The translations under genes were made by a program, and so were the position numbers. From positions 3,472,001 through 3,536,000 of the forward strand of contig NZ_LT607752.1 of NCBI RefSeq assembly GCF_900090265.1: a stretch of DNA of 64,000 nt, written 5' to 3'. The notes under the pieces were generated by a model that was not told the origin of the DNA, ran no database searches, and saw nothing but the letters and a program-made list of their open reading frames with translations. Origin of the DNA: Micromonospora rifamycinica. Its GTDB lineage: Bacteria; Actinomycetota; Actinomycetes; Mycobacteriales; Micromonosporaceae. Of this stretch, positions 28,074-36,017 are shown one piece after another; position 1 is the stretch's first letter; every line of letters begins with the position of its first letter.

Positions 28074-29528
28074 ATGATGTTCGAATACGCCCCTGCGCCC
28101 GAGTCGCGCGCGATCGTCGACATCAGGCCGTCCTACGGGCTGTTCATCGATGGCAGGTTCGTCGACGGCGAGAGCCTCGACAAGACGGTCAACCCGGCCA
28201 CCGAGGAGGTGCTCGCCGAGGTCACCTGGGCCGGCGAGCAGGACGTCGACCGGGCGGTCCGCGCCGCCCGCAAGGCGTACGACAAGGTCTGGGGTCCGAT
28301 GCCGGGCCGGGACCGGGCCAAGTACCTCTACCGGATCGCCCGGCTCATCCAGGAACGCTCCCGTGAGCTGGCGGTGCTGGAGTCGCTGGACAACGGCAAG
28401 CCGATCCGGGAGTCCCGGGACGTCGACCTGCCGCTGGTCGCCGCGCACTTCTTCTACTACGCCGGCTGGGCCGACAAGCTGTCGTACGCCGGGTTCGGCC
28501 GGCCGTCGACGAGCCGGCACGGCGGCGCGGACCCGCGACCGCTCGGGGTGGCCGCACAGGTCATCCCGTGGAACTTCCCGCTGCTCATGCTCGCCTGGAA
28601 GGTCGCCCCGGCGCTGGCCGCCGGCAACACGGTGGTGCTCAAGCCCGCCGAGACCACCCCGCTGACCGCGCTGCTGTTCGCCGAGATCTGCCAGCAGGCC
28701 GACCTGCCGCCCGGCGTGGTCAACATCGTCACCGGCGCGGGCGACACCGGCCGGGCGCTGGTGGAGCACCCGGGCGTGGACAAGGTCGCCTTCACCGGCT
28801 CCACCGAGGTCGGCAAGGCCATCGCCCGGTCGGTGGCCGGCACCGGCAAGAAGGTCACCCTGGAGCTGGGCGGCAAGGCCGCCAACATCGTCTACGACGA
28901 CGCGCCGATCGACCAGGCCGTCGAGGGGATCGTCAACGGCATCTTCTTCAACCAGGGCCACGTCTGCTGCGCCGGCTCCCGGCTGCTGGTCCAGGAGAAC
29001 GTCGCCGAGCAGGTGCTCGACGCCCTCAAGCGGCGGATGGCGCTGCTGCGGGTCGGCGACCCGCTGGACAAGAACACCGACGTCGGGGCGATCAACTCGG
29101 CCGCCCAACTCGCCCGCATCCGGGAGCTGTCCGACGCCGGGGCCGCCGAGGGCGCGCAGCGCTGGTCGCCGCCGTGCGAGCTGCCCGAGCGGGGGTTCTG
29201 GTTCGCGCCGACCATCTTCACCGGGGTCACCCAGGCGCACCGGGTGGCCCGCGAGGAGATCTTCGGCCCGGTGCTGTCCGTGCTGACCTTCCGCACCCCG
29301 GCCGAGGCCGTCGAGAAGGCCAACAACACGCCGTACGGGCTGTCGGCCGGGATCTGGACCGACAAGGGTTCCCGCATCCTGTGGACCGCCGACCGGCTGC
29401 GCGCCGGGGTGGTCTGGGCCAACACGTTCAACAAGTTCGACCCGACGTCGCCGTTCGGCGGCTACAAGGAGTCGGGCTACGGCCGCGAGGGTGGCCGGCA
29501 CGGGCTGGAGGCGTACCTCAATGTCTGA
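28074..29528 (+). CDS. Aldehyde dehydrogenase, catalytic (ALDH16-type N-terminal half)
   Basis: A 484-residue NAD(P)-dependent aldehyde dehydrogenase. Seen are the cofactor-domain IPWNFPLLMLAWKVAPALA, FTGSTEVGKAI, the general base in LELGGKAANIV, and the nucleophile in GHVCCAGSRLL (C298 or C299), then EEIFGPVLSV and a C-terminal PFGGYKESGYGREGG. Complete in length. It follows deoC by two bases and overlaps the next gene (half ALDH) by 8 bp. The arrangement suggests oxidation of acetaldehyde or another aldehyde from deoxynucleoside breakdown. Its closest architecture in my knowledge is the first domain of bacterial two-domain ALDH16. Confidence 0.93.
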   Translation: MMFEYAPAPESRAIVDIRPSYGLFIDGRFVDGESLDKTVNPATEEVLAEVTWAGEQDVDRAVRAARKAYDKVWGPMPGRDRAKYLYRIARLIQERSRELAVLESLDNGKPIRESRDVDLPLVAAHFFYYAGWADKLSYAGFGRPSTSRHGGADPRPLGVAAQVIPWNFPLLMLAWKVAPALAAGNTVVLKPAETTPLTALLFAEICQQADLPPGVVNIVTGAGDTGRALVEHPGVDKVAFTGSTEVGKAIARSVAGTGKKVTLELGGKAANIVYDDAPIDQAVEGIVNGIFFNQGHVCCAGSRLLVQENVAEQVLDALKRRMALLRVGDPLDKNTDVGAINSAAQLARIRELSDAGAAEGAQRWSPPCELPERGFWFAPTIFTGVTQAHRVAREEIFGPVLSVLTFRTPAEAVEKANNTPYGLSAGIWTDKGSRILWTADRLRAGVVWANTFNKFDPTSPFGGYKESGYGREGGRHGLEAYLNV

Positions 29529-30345
29529 GCGGGTCGCGGTACGCAAGACGTACAAGCTCTTCATCGGCGGGAAGTTCCCGCGCAGCGAGTCGGGACGGAC
29601 GTATCTCGTGCAGGACGCGAACGTGTCGCTGGCCTCCCGCAAGGACGCGCGGGACGCCGTGGTCGCCGCCCGCGCCGCCGTCAAGGGCTGGGCCGGCGCG
29701 ACCGCGTACAACCGGGGTCAGATCCTCTACCGCGTCGCCGAGATGCTGGAGGGCCGCCGCGAGCAGTTCGTCGCCCTCGGCGTCCCGGCCGACGAGGTGG
29801 ACGCGGCGGTCGACCGCTGGGTCTGGTACGCCGGCTGGGCCGACAAGCTCGCCCAGGTGTACGGCGGCGCCAACCCGGTCGCCGGGCCGTACTTCAACCT
29901 CTCCGCGCCCGAGCCGACCGGGGTGGTGGCCGTGGTGGCCCCCGAGTCCCCGGCGCTGCTCGGCCTGGTCAGCGTGATCGCCCCGGCCATCGTCACCGGC
30001 AACACGGTGGTGGTGGCGGCCTCCCCGGTGGCTCCGCTGGCGGCGGTGACCCTGGCCGAGGTGCTGGCCACCTCGGACCTGCCCGGCGGGGTGGTCAACC
30101 TGCTCACCGGCCGGATCACCGAGACCGCGCCGACGCTCGCCGCGCACCTGGACGTCAACGCGATCGACCTGACCGGGGTGGCCGACACCGAGCTGGCGAC
30201 CGACCTGGAGGCCCGGGCGGCGGAGAACCTCAAGCGGGTGCTCCGGCCGACCCCGACCGACCACGACTGGACGGGCGACCCGGGCCTGGGCCGGATGACC
30301 GCGCTGCTGGAGACCAAGACGGTCTGGCACCCCAAGGGGGTGTGA
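29521..30345 (+). CDS. Non-catalytic, half-length aldehyde dehydrogenase homologue
   Basis: A 274-residue protein equal to the first half of an aldehyde dehydrogenase: KLFIGGKFPRSESGRTY at the start, VVAVVAPESPALLGLVSVIA in place of the usual P-W-N-x-P cofactor loop, APAIVTGNTVVVAASPVAPL, and DLTGVADTEL in place of F-T-G-S. It stops before the catalytic cysteine domain, and the conserved Asn of the P-W-N loop is gone, so it cannot be an active dehydrogenase. Its ATG overlaps the end of the upstream ALDH gene by 8 bp. I infer a structural or regulatory subunit, matching the pseudo-catalytic second domain of ALDH16 proteins. It is not a recent frameshift: it has its own start and a clean coupled junction. 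Confidence 0.85.
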   Translation: MSERVAVRKTYKLFIGGKFPRSESGRTYLVQDANVSLASRKDARDAVVAARAAVKGWAGATAYNRGQILYRVAEMLEGRREQFVALGVPADEVDAAVDRWVWYAGWADKLAQVYGGANPVAGPYFNLSAPEPTGVVAVVAPESPALLGLVSVIAPAIVTGNTVVVAASPVAPLAAVTLAEVLATSDLPGGVVNLLTGRITETAPTLAAHLDVNAIDLTGVADTELATDLEARAAENLKRVLRPTPTDHDWTGDPGLGRMTALLETKTVWHPKGV

Positions 30346-30487
30346 CCGGCCGGGTCACGCCGGTGCGGTCGACGGCCCGCCGCCAGCGCGACGACCGGAC
30401 GGTCGACCGTGACCGGGGCCGGCACCGGTGGCCGCGACGGCCCGGTGGGGCGGTACCGGCCCGCCGGGAGGTCCGACAGCCGGTCGT

Positions 30488-30504
30488 ACTACCGGGGGTA
30501 GGAT
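30488..30504 (+). promoter_or_regulatory. Candidate BlaI operator overlapping the -10 of the blaI-like gene
   Basis: CTACCGGGGGTAG (30489-30501) is a perfect 5-bp dyad around GGG, within GTACTACCGGGGGTAGGAT. TAGGAT at 30499-30504 is a plausible -10 hexamer, 6 bases before the GTG start, so the message should be leaderless. GTAG/CTAC half-sites recur before cydA. Confidence 0.5.
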
Positions 30505-30510
30505 TGCCGG

Positions 30511-30966
30511 GTGACTCGGTTGGGCGATCTTGAGCGGGCGGTGATGGACGTGCTCTGGGACGTGGTCCCGGGCACGTCGGACGGGGTGACCGTGCGCGAG
30601 GTCGCCGAGGCGTTGGACGGGCGCGAGCTGGCGTACACGACGGTGATGACCGTGTTGGACCGGCTCGCCGGCAAGGGCATGGTGCAGCGCAGACGCGAGG
30701 GGCGGGCCTGGCGCTACCGGGCCGCCGCCAGCCGCGAGGCGCACATCGCCCAGCTCATGCTCGACGCCCTGGATCTCGGCGGCAGCCGGGACGCCGCACT
30801 GGTGCGCTTCGCCCGCTCGGTGACCGGCACCGAGGCCGAGGTGCTGCGGGCAGCGCTCGGCGCGGAGGCGGGGCTGACCGGGCCGGCGTCGGCCGGGTCG
30901 ACCGACCAGTTCGTGGAACCCCGTACCGGCCGGGCCAGGGTCGCCGACGAGGCGACGGACCGGTAG
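30511..30966 (+). CDS. BlaI/MecI/CopY family transcriptional repressor
   Basis: A 151-residue winged-helix repressor: LGDLERAVMDVLWDVVPGTS at the N-terminus, then VREVAEALDGRELAYTTVMTV (recognition helix) and a wing KGMVQRRREGRAWRYRAAASRE. The C-terminal part is shorter than in staphylococcal BlaI and ends with a disordered Thr/Arg-rich tail. A metallopeptidase gene of the M56 type starts 10 bases later, the usual two-gene sensor/repressor unit in which the peptidase triggers loss of repression. The pair stands directly upstream of cydABDC. Confidence 0.9.
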   Translation: MTRLGDLERAVMDVLWDVVPGTSDGVTVREVAEALDGRELAYTTVMTVLDRLAGKGMVQRRREGRAWRYRAAASREAHIAQLMLDALDLGGSRDAALVRFARSVTGTEAEVLRAALGAEAGLTGPASAGSTDQFVEPRTGRARVADEATDR

Positions 30967-30976
30967 GGCGGCCACC

Positions 30977-31882
30977 ATGGCGTACGCGGTGCACTTCGCC
31001 GGGGCGGTGCTGGCCTGCTGGCTGACCGCGCAGGTCCTGGCCGCCTCCACCTGGACGTGGCGGGCACCCCGGGTGGCGATCGTCTGCTGGCAGGCGGTCG
31101 GGCTGGCCCTCGGGCTGTCCGCGATGGGCCTGCCGATGGCGCTCGGGCTGACCGGGTACGACCGCCCGACCGGCGGGGCGCTGCTGGCCCTCGCCGACGA
31201 TCTCGGCCACGGCACCCTCCCGGCCGGGGTGACCGCCGTCCACCTGGCCCTGGTCGGGGTGGGCTTCGGCATCGGCGCGGTGCTGCTCGCCACCACCGTG
31301 CGCAGCGTGCACTCCACCGTCCGCGCCCAGCGTCGGCACCGGGACCTGCTCACCCTGGTGGCCCGCCGGGATCCCACGATTCCCGGCGCGCTGGTGCTCG
31401 ACCATCCCCGCGCCGCCGCGTACTGCCTGCCCGGGGTGCGTCCCCGGGTGGTGGTCAGCGCCGGCACCCTCAGCCTGCTGGACCGGGCCGAGCTGGCGGC
31501 GGTGCTCGCCCACGAGCGGGCGCACGCCCAGGAGCGGCACGATCTGGTGCTGCTGCCGTTCACCGCGCTGCGGCGGGCGCTGCCCTGGTTCCGGTGGGTC
31601 CGCGCCGCGCACGAACGGGTGGCCCTGCTGGTCGAGATGCGGGCCGACGACAAGGCGCGTGCGCTGCATGCGGAGGCACCGCTGGCGGGCGCGTTGCGGC
31701 GCTTCGCCGCCGCCGGTGACCGGATCACCCCGGCCGGCGCGCTGGGCATGGGTGACCGCGACCTCGACGTCCGGGTGCAGCGGCTGCTGGTCGCCGACCG
31801 GCCACCCCGGCTGCTCGGTGCCGCCGCGTTGGCGCTGACGACCACCCTGGCCGCGCTCCCGATCTCCCTCTTCCTGAGCTGA
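30977..31882 (+). CDS. M56 family membrane metallopeptidase (BlaR1-like signal protease)
   Basis: A 301-residue membrane protein with three N-terminal hydrophobic helices (about 5-22, 36-55, 85-105), a cytoplasmic zinc-peptidase domain with the HERAH motif (H-E-x-x-H, about residue 179) in LAAVLAHERAHAQERHD, the downstream EMRADDKAR (third zinc-ligand region) and a final transmembrane helix. It lacks the penicillin-binding sensor domain of BlaR1, as usual for actinobacterial M56 proteins. It is expected to inactivate the neighbouring BlaI-like repressor on an unknown membrane signal. RBS AGGGCGG precedes the ATG. Confidence 0.9.
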   Translation: MAYAVHFAGAVLACWLTAQVLAASTWTWRAPRVAIVCWQAVGLALGLSAMGLPMALGLTGYDRPTGGALLALADDLGHGTLPAGVTAVHLALVGVGFGIGAVLLATTVRSVHSTVRAQRRHRDLLTLVARRDPTIPGALVLDHPRAAAYCLPGVRPRVVVSAGTLSLLDRAELAAVLAHERAHAQERHDLVLLPFTALRRALPWFRWVRAAHERVALLVEMRADDKARALHAEAPLAGALRRFAAAGDRITPAGALGMGDRDLDVRVQRLLVADRPPRLLGAAALALTTTLAALPISLFLS

Positions 31883-31936
31883 CACCCCGCTCCCGGTAGC
31901 ACCCGTCCCGTTCGGGGACGACACGCGGCCCGATAG

Positions 31937-31976
31937 GTAGACAAGCTACGTGTAGGCTCGCTACGAAAAGCGAGCC
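31937..31976 (+). promoter_or_regulatory. GTAG/CTAC array and small hairpin in the cydA leader
   Basis: Alternating half-sites GTAG (31937), CTAC (31946), GTAG (31952) and CTAC (31961) lie in 28 bp, giving dyads GTAG-N5-CTAC and CTAC-GT-GTAG. An 8-bp perfect hairpin (GGCTCGCT 31955-31962, AGCGAGCC 31969-31976, loop ACGAAA) overlaps the last half-site. The same half-sites form the dyad before the blaI-like gene. I infer binding of that repressor here. No Rex-like TTGTGA-N6-TCACAA site was found in the 112-bp gap. Confidence 0.45.
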
Positions 31977-31994
31977 AACCCCTGGAGAGCGGTC

Positions 31995-33245
31995 ATGGAC
32001 ACCCTGCTCCTCGCACGCCTGCAGTTCGCCACCACCACCTCCCTGCACTTCCTCTTCGTCGTGGTCACCCTCGGGCTGGTCACCCTGCTGGTCGGCATGC
32101 AGACCACCTGGTTCGTCACCGGCAATCCGCGGTGGGAACGGCTGACCCGGTTCTGGGGGCAGCTCTACGTGATCAACTACGTGCTCGGCATCGCCAGCGG
32201 CATCCTGATGGAGTTCCAGTTCGGGCTGAACTGGAGCGGACTGTCGCGCTACGTCGGCAACGTCTTCGGCGCCCCACTGGCGATCGAGACGCTCGTCGCG
32301 TTCTTCCTGGAGTCGACGTTCCTCGGCATGTGGATCTTCGGCTGGCACCGGCTGCGGCGCGGGGTGCACCTGGCGCTGCTCTGGGGGGTCGCGCTCACCG
32401 CGTACGCCTCCGCTTTCTGGATCATGGTGGCGAACGCCTGGCTCCAGCACCCGGTCGGCTACCGGGTACGCGACGGCGTCGCCCACCTCACCGACTTCGG
32501 GGCGCTGCTGCGCAACCCGACCCTCGGCATGGCCCTCGGCCACGTGCTCGCCGCCGGGCTGCTCACCGGTGGCATGCTGATGGCCGCGGTCAGCGCCGGG
32601 CACCTGCTGCGGCGTACCACCGACTTCGCCCTGCACCGCACCGGGCTGCGGATCGGGCTGGTCACCGCCGCCCTGGCGGTCAGCCTGGTGCAGGGTTTCG
32701 GCTTCGCCCAGTTCGGCCCGGTCGGCGAGTTCCAACCGACCAAGTTCGACGGCGGCCCGACCGCCGACGCCCGGATCGCCGAGTGGACCACACGGTTCGG
32801 GCCGGGTGACTACACCCCGCCGGCGCTCTCCGGCGTCGGGCTCGGCTTCATGATCCTGATCGGCTTCCTGCTGGGTGGCGTCTGGCTGCTGCTGCCGCTG
32901 CTCTGGCGGGACTGGGCGATCCGACTGCGCTTCCCGCTCTGGCTGACCCTGCTCGCCCTGCCGCTGCCCTTCGGCGCGGTGATCCTCGGCTGGCTCGCCC
33001 GCGAGGTCGGCCGGCAGCCCTGGGCCGCGTACGGGCTGCTCCCCACCGAGCGGGCCGTCTCCGGCGTCGACCCGGGCCTGATGCTCGCCTCGCTGATCGG
33101 CTTCAGCCTGCTCCTCGGCGGGCTCACCGTCGCCAACTGGACGCTGTTCGCCCGGCACGCCGCCCGGGGCGCGGCCGACCCGGCGCTCGGTCGACCGCCC
33201 GACGCCCTCGACACCGAGCCCCGGCCCACCCCCGCCTTCGCCTGA
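31995..33245 (+). CDS. cydA: Cytochrome bd ubiquinol/menaquinol oxidase subunit I
   Basis: A 416-residue integral membrane protein with about nine helices. The N-terminal LLLARLQFATTTSLHFLFVV contains the heme b595/d-region His, the acidic FLESTFLGMWIFGW motif (the Glu pair of the proton channel) is near residue 100, a heme b558 His is likely in GMALGHVLAAG, and the quinol-site motif EVGRQPWAAYG is present. The Q-loop is short, and at 416 residues the protein is of the compact, actinobacterial kind. The terminal oxidase reduces oxygen at high affinity in the membrane. First gene of the cydABDC operon; GGAGAG lies ahead of the ATG. Confidence 0.96.
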   Translation: MDTLLLARLQFATTTSLHFLFVVVTLGLVTLLVGMQTTWFVTGNPRWERLTRFWGQLYVINYVLGIASGILMEFQFGLNWSGLSRYVGNVFGAPLAIETLVAFFLESTFLGMWIFGWHRLRRGVHLALLWGVALTAYASAFWIMVANAWLQHPVGYRVRDGVAHLTDFGALLRNPTLGMALGHVLAAGLLTGGMLMAAVSAGHLLRRTTDFALHRTGLRIGLVTAALAVSLVQGFGFAQFGPVGEFQPTKFDGGPTADARIAEWTTRFGPGDYTPPALSGVGLGFMILIGFLLGGVWLLLPLLWRDWAIRLRFPLWLTLLALPLPFGAVILGWLAREVGRQPWAAYGLLPTERAVSGVDPGLMLASLIGFSLLLGGLTVANWTLFARHAARGAADPALGRPPDALDTEPRPTPAFA

Positions 33246-33255
33246 GAGGACCCCG

Positions 33256-34263
33256 ATGGCACCCGTCTGGTACGCCCTGCTCGGTCTCTTCTTCGCCGGC
33301 TACCTGGTCCTCGGCGGCCTCGACTACGGGGTCGGGCTGCTGCTGGCCCGGCGCGGCACCCCGGCGGCGCACCGCGCCACACTGACCGCGCTCGGCCCGT
33401 TCTTCCTCGGCAACGAGGTCTGGCTGGTGGCCGCCGTCGGCCTGCTCTTCGGCGCCTTCCCCACCCTGGAGGGGGAGCTCCTCTCCGGCCACTACCCCGC
33501 CGTCGCCGGGGCCCTGGCCGGGGTGATCCTGGTCACCGTCGGCGTACAGCTGCGCAGTCGCGTCACCGGGGCGTCCGCGCGGCAGGGCTGGGAGCGGGTG
33601 GTGGCGGCCGGCAGCGCGCTGGCCGCGTTCGGCTGGGGCGCCCTGCTCGCCGGGCAGCTCCAGGGCGTACCGCTGGGGGTCGACGGCCACGTCGCCGGGG
33701 TGACCCACCTGGCGACCCCGTTCGTCGCCGCCACCGGGCTCGCGCTGACCGCCCTGGTCGCGGCGCACGGTGCGACCTTCCTCACCCTGCGACTGCCGGC
33801 GGCCGACACCCCGGCCACCGCCCGGCTGGCCCGCCGGCTGGTCACCGGGGCACTCGCCACGGTCGGCGCGGCCACCGCGCTGGGCCTGCTCGCCGACCGG
33901 GTACGCGCCACGGTCCGCCAGCCGCTGCCCGCCGTACTCCTGGTGGTGGCGCTGGTCGGGGCGTTGCTGGTGGCCCGGGCGGCGCTCGGGCGCGGTCGGC
34001 CCGGGGTGGCCCTCGCCGCCACCGGCGCGGCGCTGGCGCTGCCGGTGGCCGTAACCGGTGCGGCGCTCTGGCCGGCCGCGCTGGTCTCCACCGTCGACCC
34101 GGCGGCCACGCTGAGTGTCGCCGACGCGGCGGCCAGTGGGCCGACCCTGCGGTTACTGGGCTGGCTGGCGCTGCCCCTCCTGCCGGCCCTACTAGGCTTC
34201 CAGGCGATGTGCTGGTGGGTGTTCCGGGGACGGACCGACGGCAGGGCACCGGTGTACTGGTGA
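33256..34263 (+). CDS. cydB: Cytochrome bd oxidase subunit II
   Basis: A 335-residue membrane protein with eight or more helices. It begins with WYALLGLFFAGYLVLGGLDY and G-V-G-L, then GPFFLGNEVWLVAAVGLLFGAFP, both typical of CydB, and ends FQAMCWWVFRGR. It forms the heterodimer with CydA. The gene starts 10 bases after cydA, and its stop overlaps the cydD start (GTGA), so the four genes are translated together. Confidence 0.95.
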   Translation: MAPVWYALLGLFFAGYLVLGGLDYGVGLLLARRGTPAAHRATLTALGPFFLGNEVWLVAAVGLLFGAFPTLEGELLSGHYPAVAGALAGVILVTVGVQLRSRVTGASARQGWERVVAAGSALAAFGWGALLAGQLQGVPLGVDGHVAGVTHLATPFVAATGLALTALVAAHGATFLTLRLPAADTPATARLARRLVTGALATVGAATALGLLADRVRATVRQPLPAVLLVVALVGALLVARAALGRGRPGVALAATGAALALPVAVTGAALWPAALVSTVDPAATLSVADAAASGPTLRLLGWLALPLLPALLGFQAMCWWVFRGRTDGRAPVYW

Positions 34264-36017
34264 ACCGCCGTCCCTTCGACCCGCGTCTGCTGCGCCGGGT
34301 TCCCGCGGCCCGGCGCGACCTCGCCGTGCTCGCGGCCCTCGGCGGGCTCACCGCGCTGCTGGTCGTCGCCCAGGCCACCGCCCTGGCCACGGTGCTCGCC
34401 ACCGGCATCCACGGGCGGCTGGACACCGTCGCGCTGGCCGGCTTCGTCGTCGCCGTCGGCGCGCGGTCCCTGGTCACCTGGGGGCAGGGCACCGTCGCCG
34501 CGCGGGCCGCCGCCACCGTCAAGGCCACCCTCCGGGCCGACCTGCTCGCCGCGGTCGGCCGGCACGGTCCGGGCTGGGTCGCCGGCCAGCGGGCCGGGCA
34601 GCTCGCCACCCTCGCCGGGCGCGGCCTCGACGCGCTGGACGCCTACTTCACCGGCTACCTCCCCCAGCTCGTGCTCAGTGTCACCGTGCCGGCGGCCGTG
34701 CTCGCCCGGCTGGTCCTCGCCGACTGGAGTTCGGCACTGATCGTCGTGCTGACCCTGCCGCTGATCCCGGTCTTCGGCGCGCTGCTCGGCTGGCAGGCCC
34801 AGGCCGCCACCGAACGGCAGTGGCGGCGGCTGTCGATGCTCGGCGGGCACTTCCTCGACATGATCGCCGGGCTGCCCACCCTGCGCGCGTTCGGTCGAGC
34901 CAGGGCACAGACCGAGGTGGTCCGCCGGATGGCCGACGGGCACCGGGCCGCCACCATGAAGACCCTGCGGATCGCCTTCCTCTCCGCGCTGGTGCTGGAG
35001 CTGGTCGCCACCCTGTCGGTCGCGCTGGTCGCGGTGCCGGTCGGCATCCGGCTGCTCGACGGCGGGATCACCCTGGCCACCGCGCTGCTGGTGCTGCTGC
35101 TCACCCCGGAGGCGTACCTGCCGTTGCGGGTCGCCGGCAGCCGGTTCCACGCCAGCATGGAAGGGCTCACCGCGCTGGACGAGGCGCTGACCGTCTCCGC
35201 CGTTCCCGGCGCTCCGGCCGGGTCCGGGGCCAGCGCTCCGGCCGCCGTCCCCGCCGTGGCCGGCGGCCCGGCCGCCACGGTGCCGGCCGGTCCGGTGCCG
35301 GCCGGCGGCACCGCCCGGACGGCGTCCGGGGCCGGCGAGATCCGGTTCCACGACGTCACCGTCGCCTACCAGCGGACCACCGCGCTCCGGGACGTCACGC
35401 TCACCGTCCGGCCCGGCGAACGGATCGCCATCGTCGGGCCGAGCGGCGCCGGCAAGAGCACCCTGCTCGGCCTGCTGCTCGGCTTCGTCACCCCGACCGC
35501 CGGCCGGATCACCGTCGACGGGGTCGACCTGGCCGACGTCGACCCCGACGACTGGCGTCGGCAGATCGCCTGGGTGCCACAGCGGGCCCACCTGTTCGCC
35601 GCCACGCTGGCCGACAACATCCGGCTCGGCGCCCCCGACACCCCGGACGCCACCCTGGCCCGCGCGGTCGCCGACGCCGCCCTGGGTGAGGTCGTGCGCG
35701 CCCTCCCCGACGGGCTGGAGACCCTGCTCGGCGAGCGGGGCCACGGGCTGTCCAGCGGCCAGCGGCAACGGGTCGCCCTGGCCCGCGCCTTCCTCCGGGA
35801 CGCCCCGCTGGTGCTGCTCGACGAGCCGACCGCCCGGCTGGACACCGCGAGCGAGGCGGTCGTCCTGGAGGCCACCCGGCGACTGGTGGCCGGTCGTACC
35901 GCCCTGCTGGTGGCGCACCGGCCGGCCCTGCTGGCGGACGCCGACCGGGTGCTGCACGTCGCCGCCGGCCGGGTAACCGAACTGACCCCGACCCCGGCCG
36001 GGGAGGCCAGCCGATGA
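34260..36017 (+). CDS. cydD: ABC transporter subunit CydD (cysteine/glutathione-type exporter for cytochrome bd assembly)
   Basis: A 585-residue half-transporter: six transmembrane helices (residues 20-300), an Ala/Pro/Gly-rich linker around 310-360, then the ATPase with Walker A GPSGAGKST (about 393), signature LSSGQRQRVALARAF and Walker B VLLDEPTARLD. CydDC exports thiols and/or handles heme to permit cytochrome bd assembly. The GTG at 34260 overlaps the cydB stop in GTGA; the longer open frame begins within cydB. It ends in an ATGA overlap with cydC. Confidence 0.92.
   Translation: MNRRPFDPRLLRRVPAARRDLAVLAALGGLTALLVVAQATALATVLATGIHGRLDTVALAGFVVAVGARSLVTWGQGTVAARAAATVKATLRADLLAAVGRHGPGWVAGQRAGQLATLAGRGLDALDAYFTGYLPQLVLSVTVPAAVLARLVLADWSSALIVVLTLPLIPVFGALLGWQAQAATERQWRRLSMLGGHFLDMIAGLPTLRAFGRARAQTEVVRRMADGHRAATMKTLRIAFLSALVLELVATLSVALVAVPVGIRLLDGGITLATALLVLLLTPEAYLPLRVAGSRFHASMEGLTALDEALTVSAVPGAPAGSGASAPAAVPAVAGGPAATVPAGPVPAGGTARTASGAGEIRFHDVTVAYQRTTALRDVTLTVRPGERIAIVGPSGAGKSTLLGLLLGFVTPTAGRITVDGVDLADVDPDDWRRQIAWVPQRAHLFAATLADNIRLGAPDTPDATLARAVADAALGEVVRALPDGLETLLGERGHGLSSGQRQRVALARAFLRDAPLVLLDEPTARLDTASEAVVLEATRRLVAGRTALLVAHRPALLADADRVLHVAAGRVTELTPTPAGEASR

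Noticed and set aside
28074..30345. The half-length ALDH as a frameshifted fragment of the first ALDH gene
   Set aside because: The first ALDH is already complete, the second begins a new ALDH domain at its own N-terminus, and the overlap is a clean coupled start.
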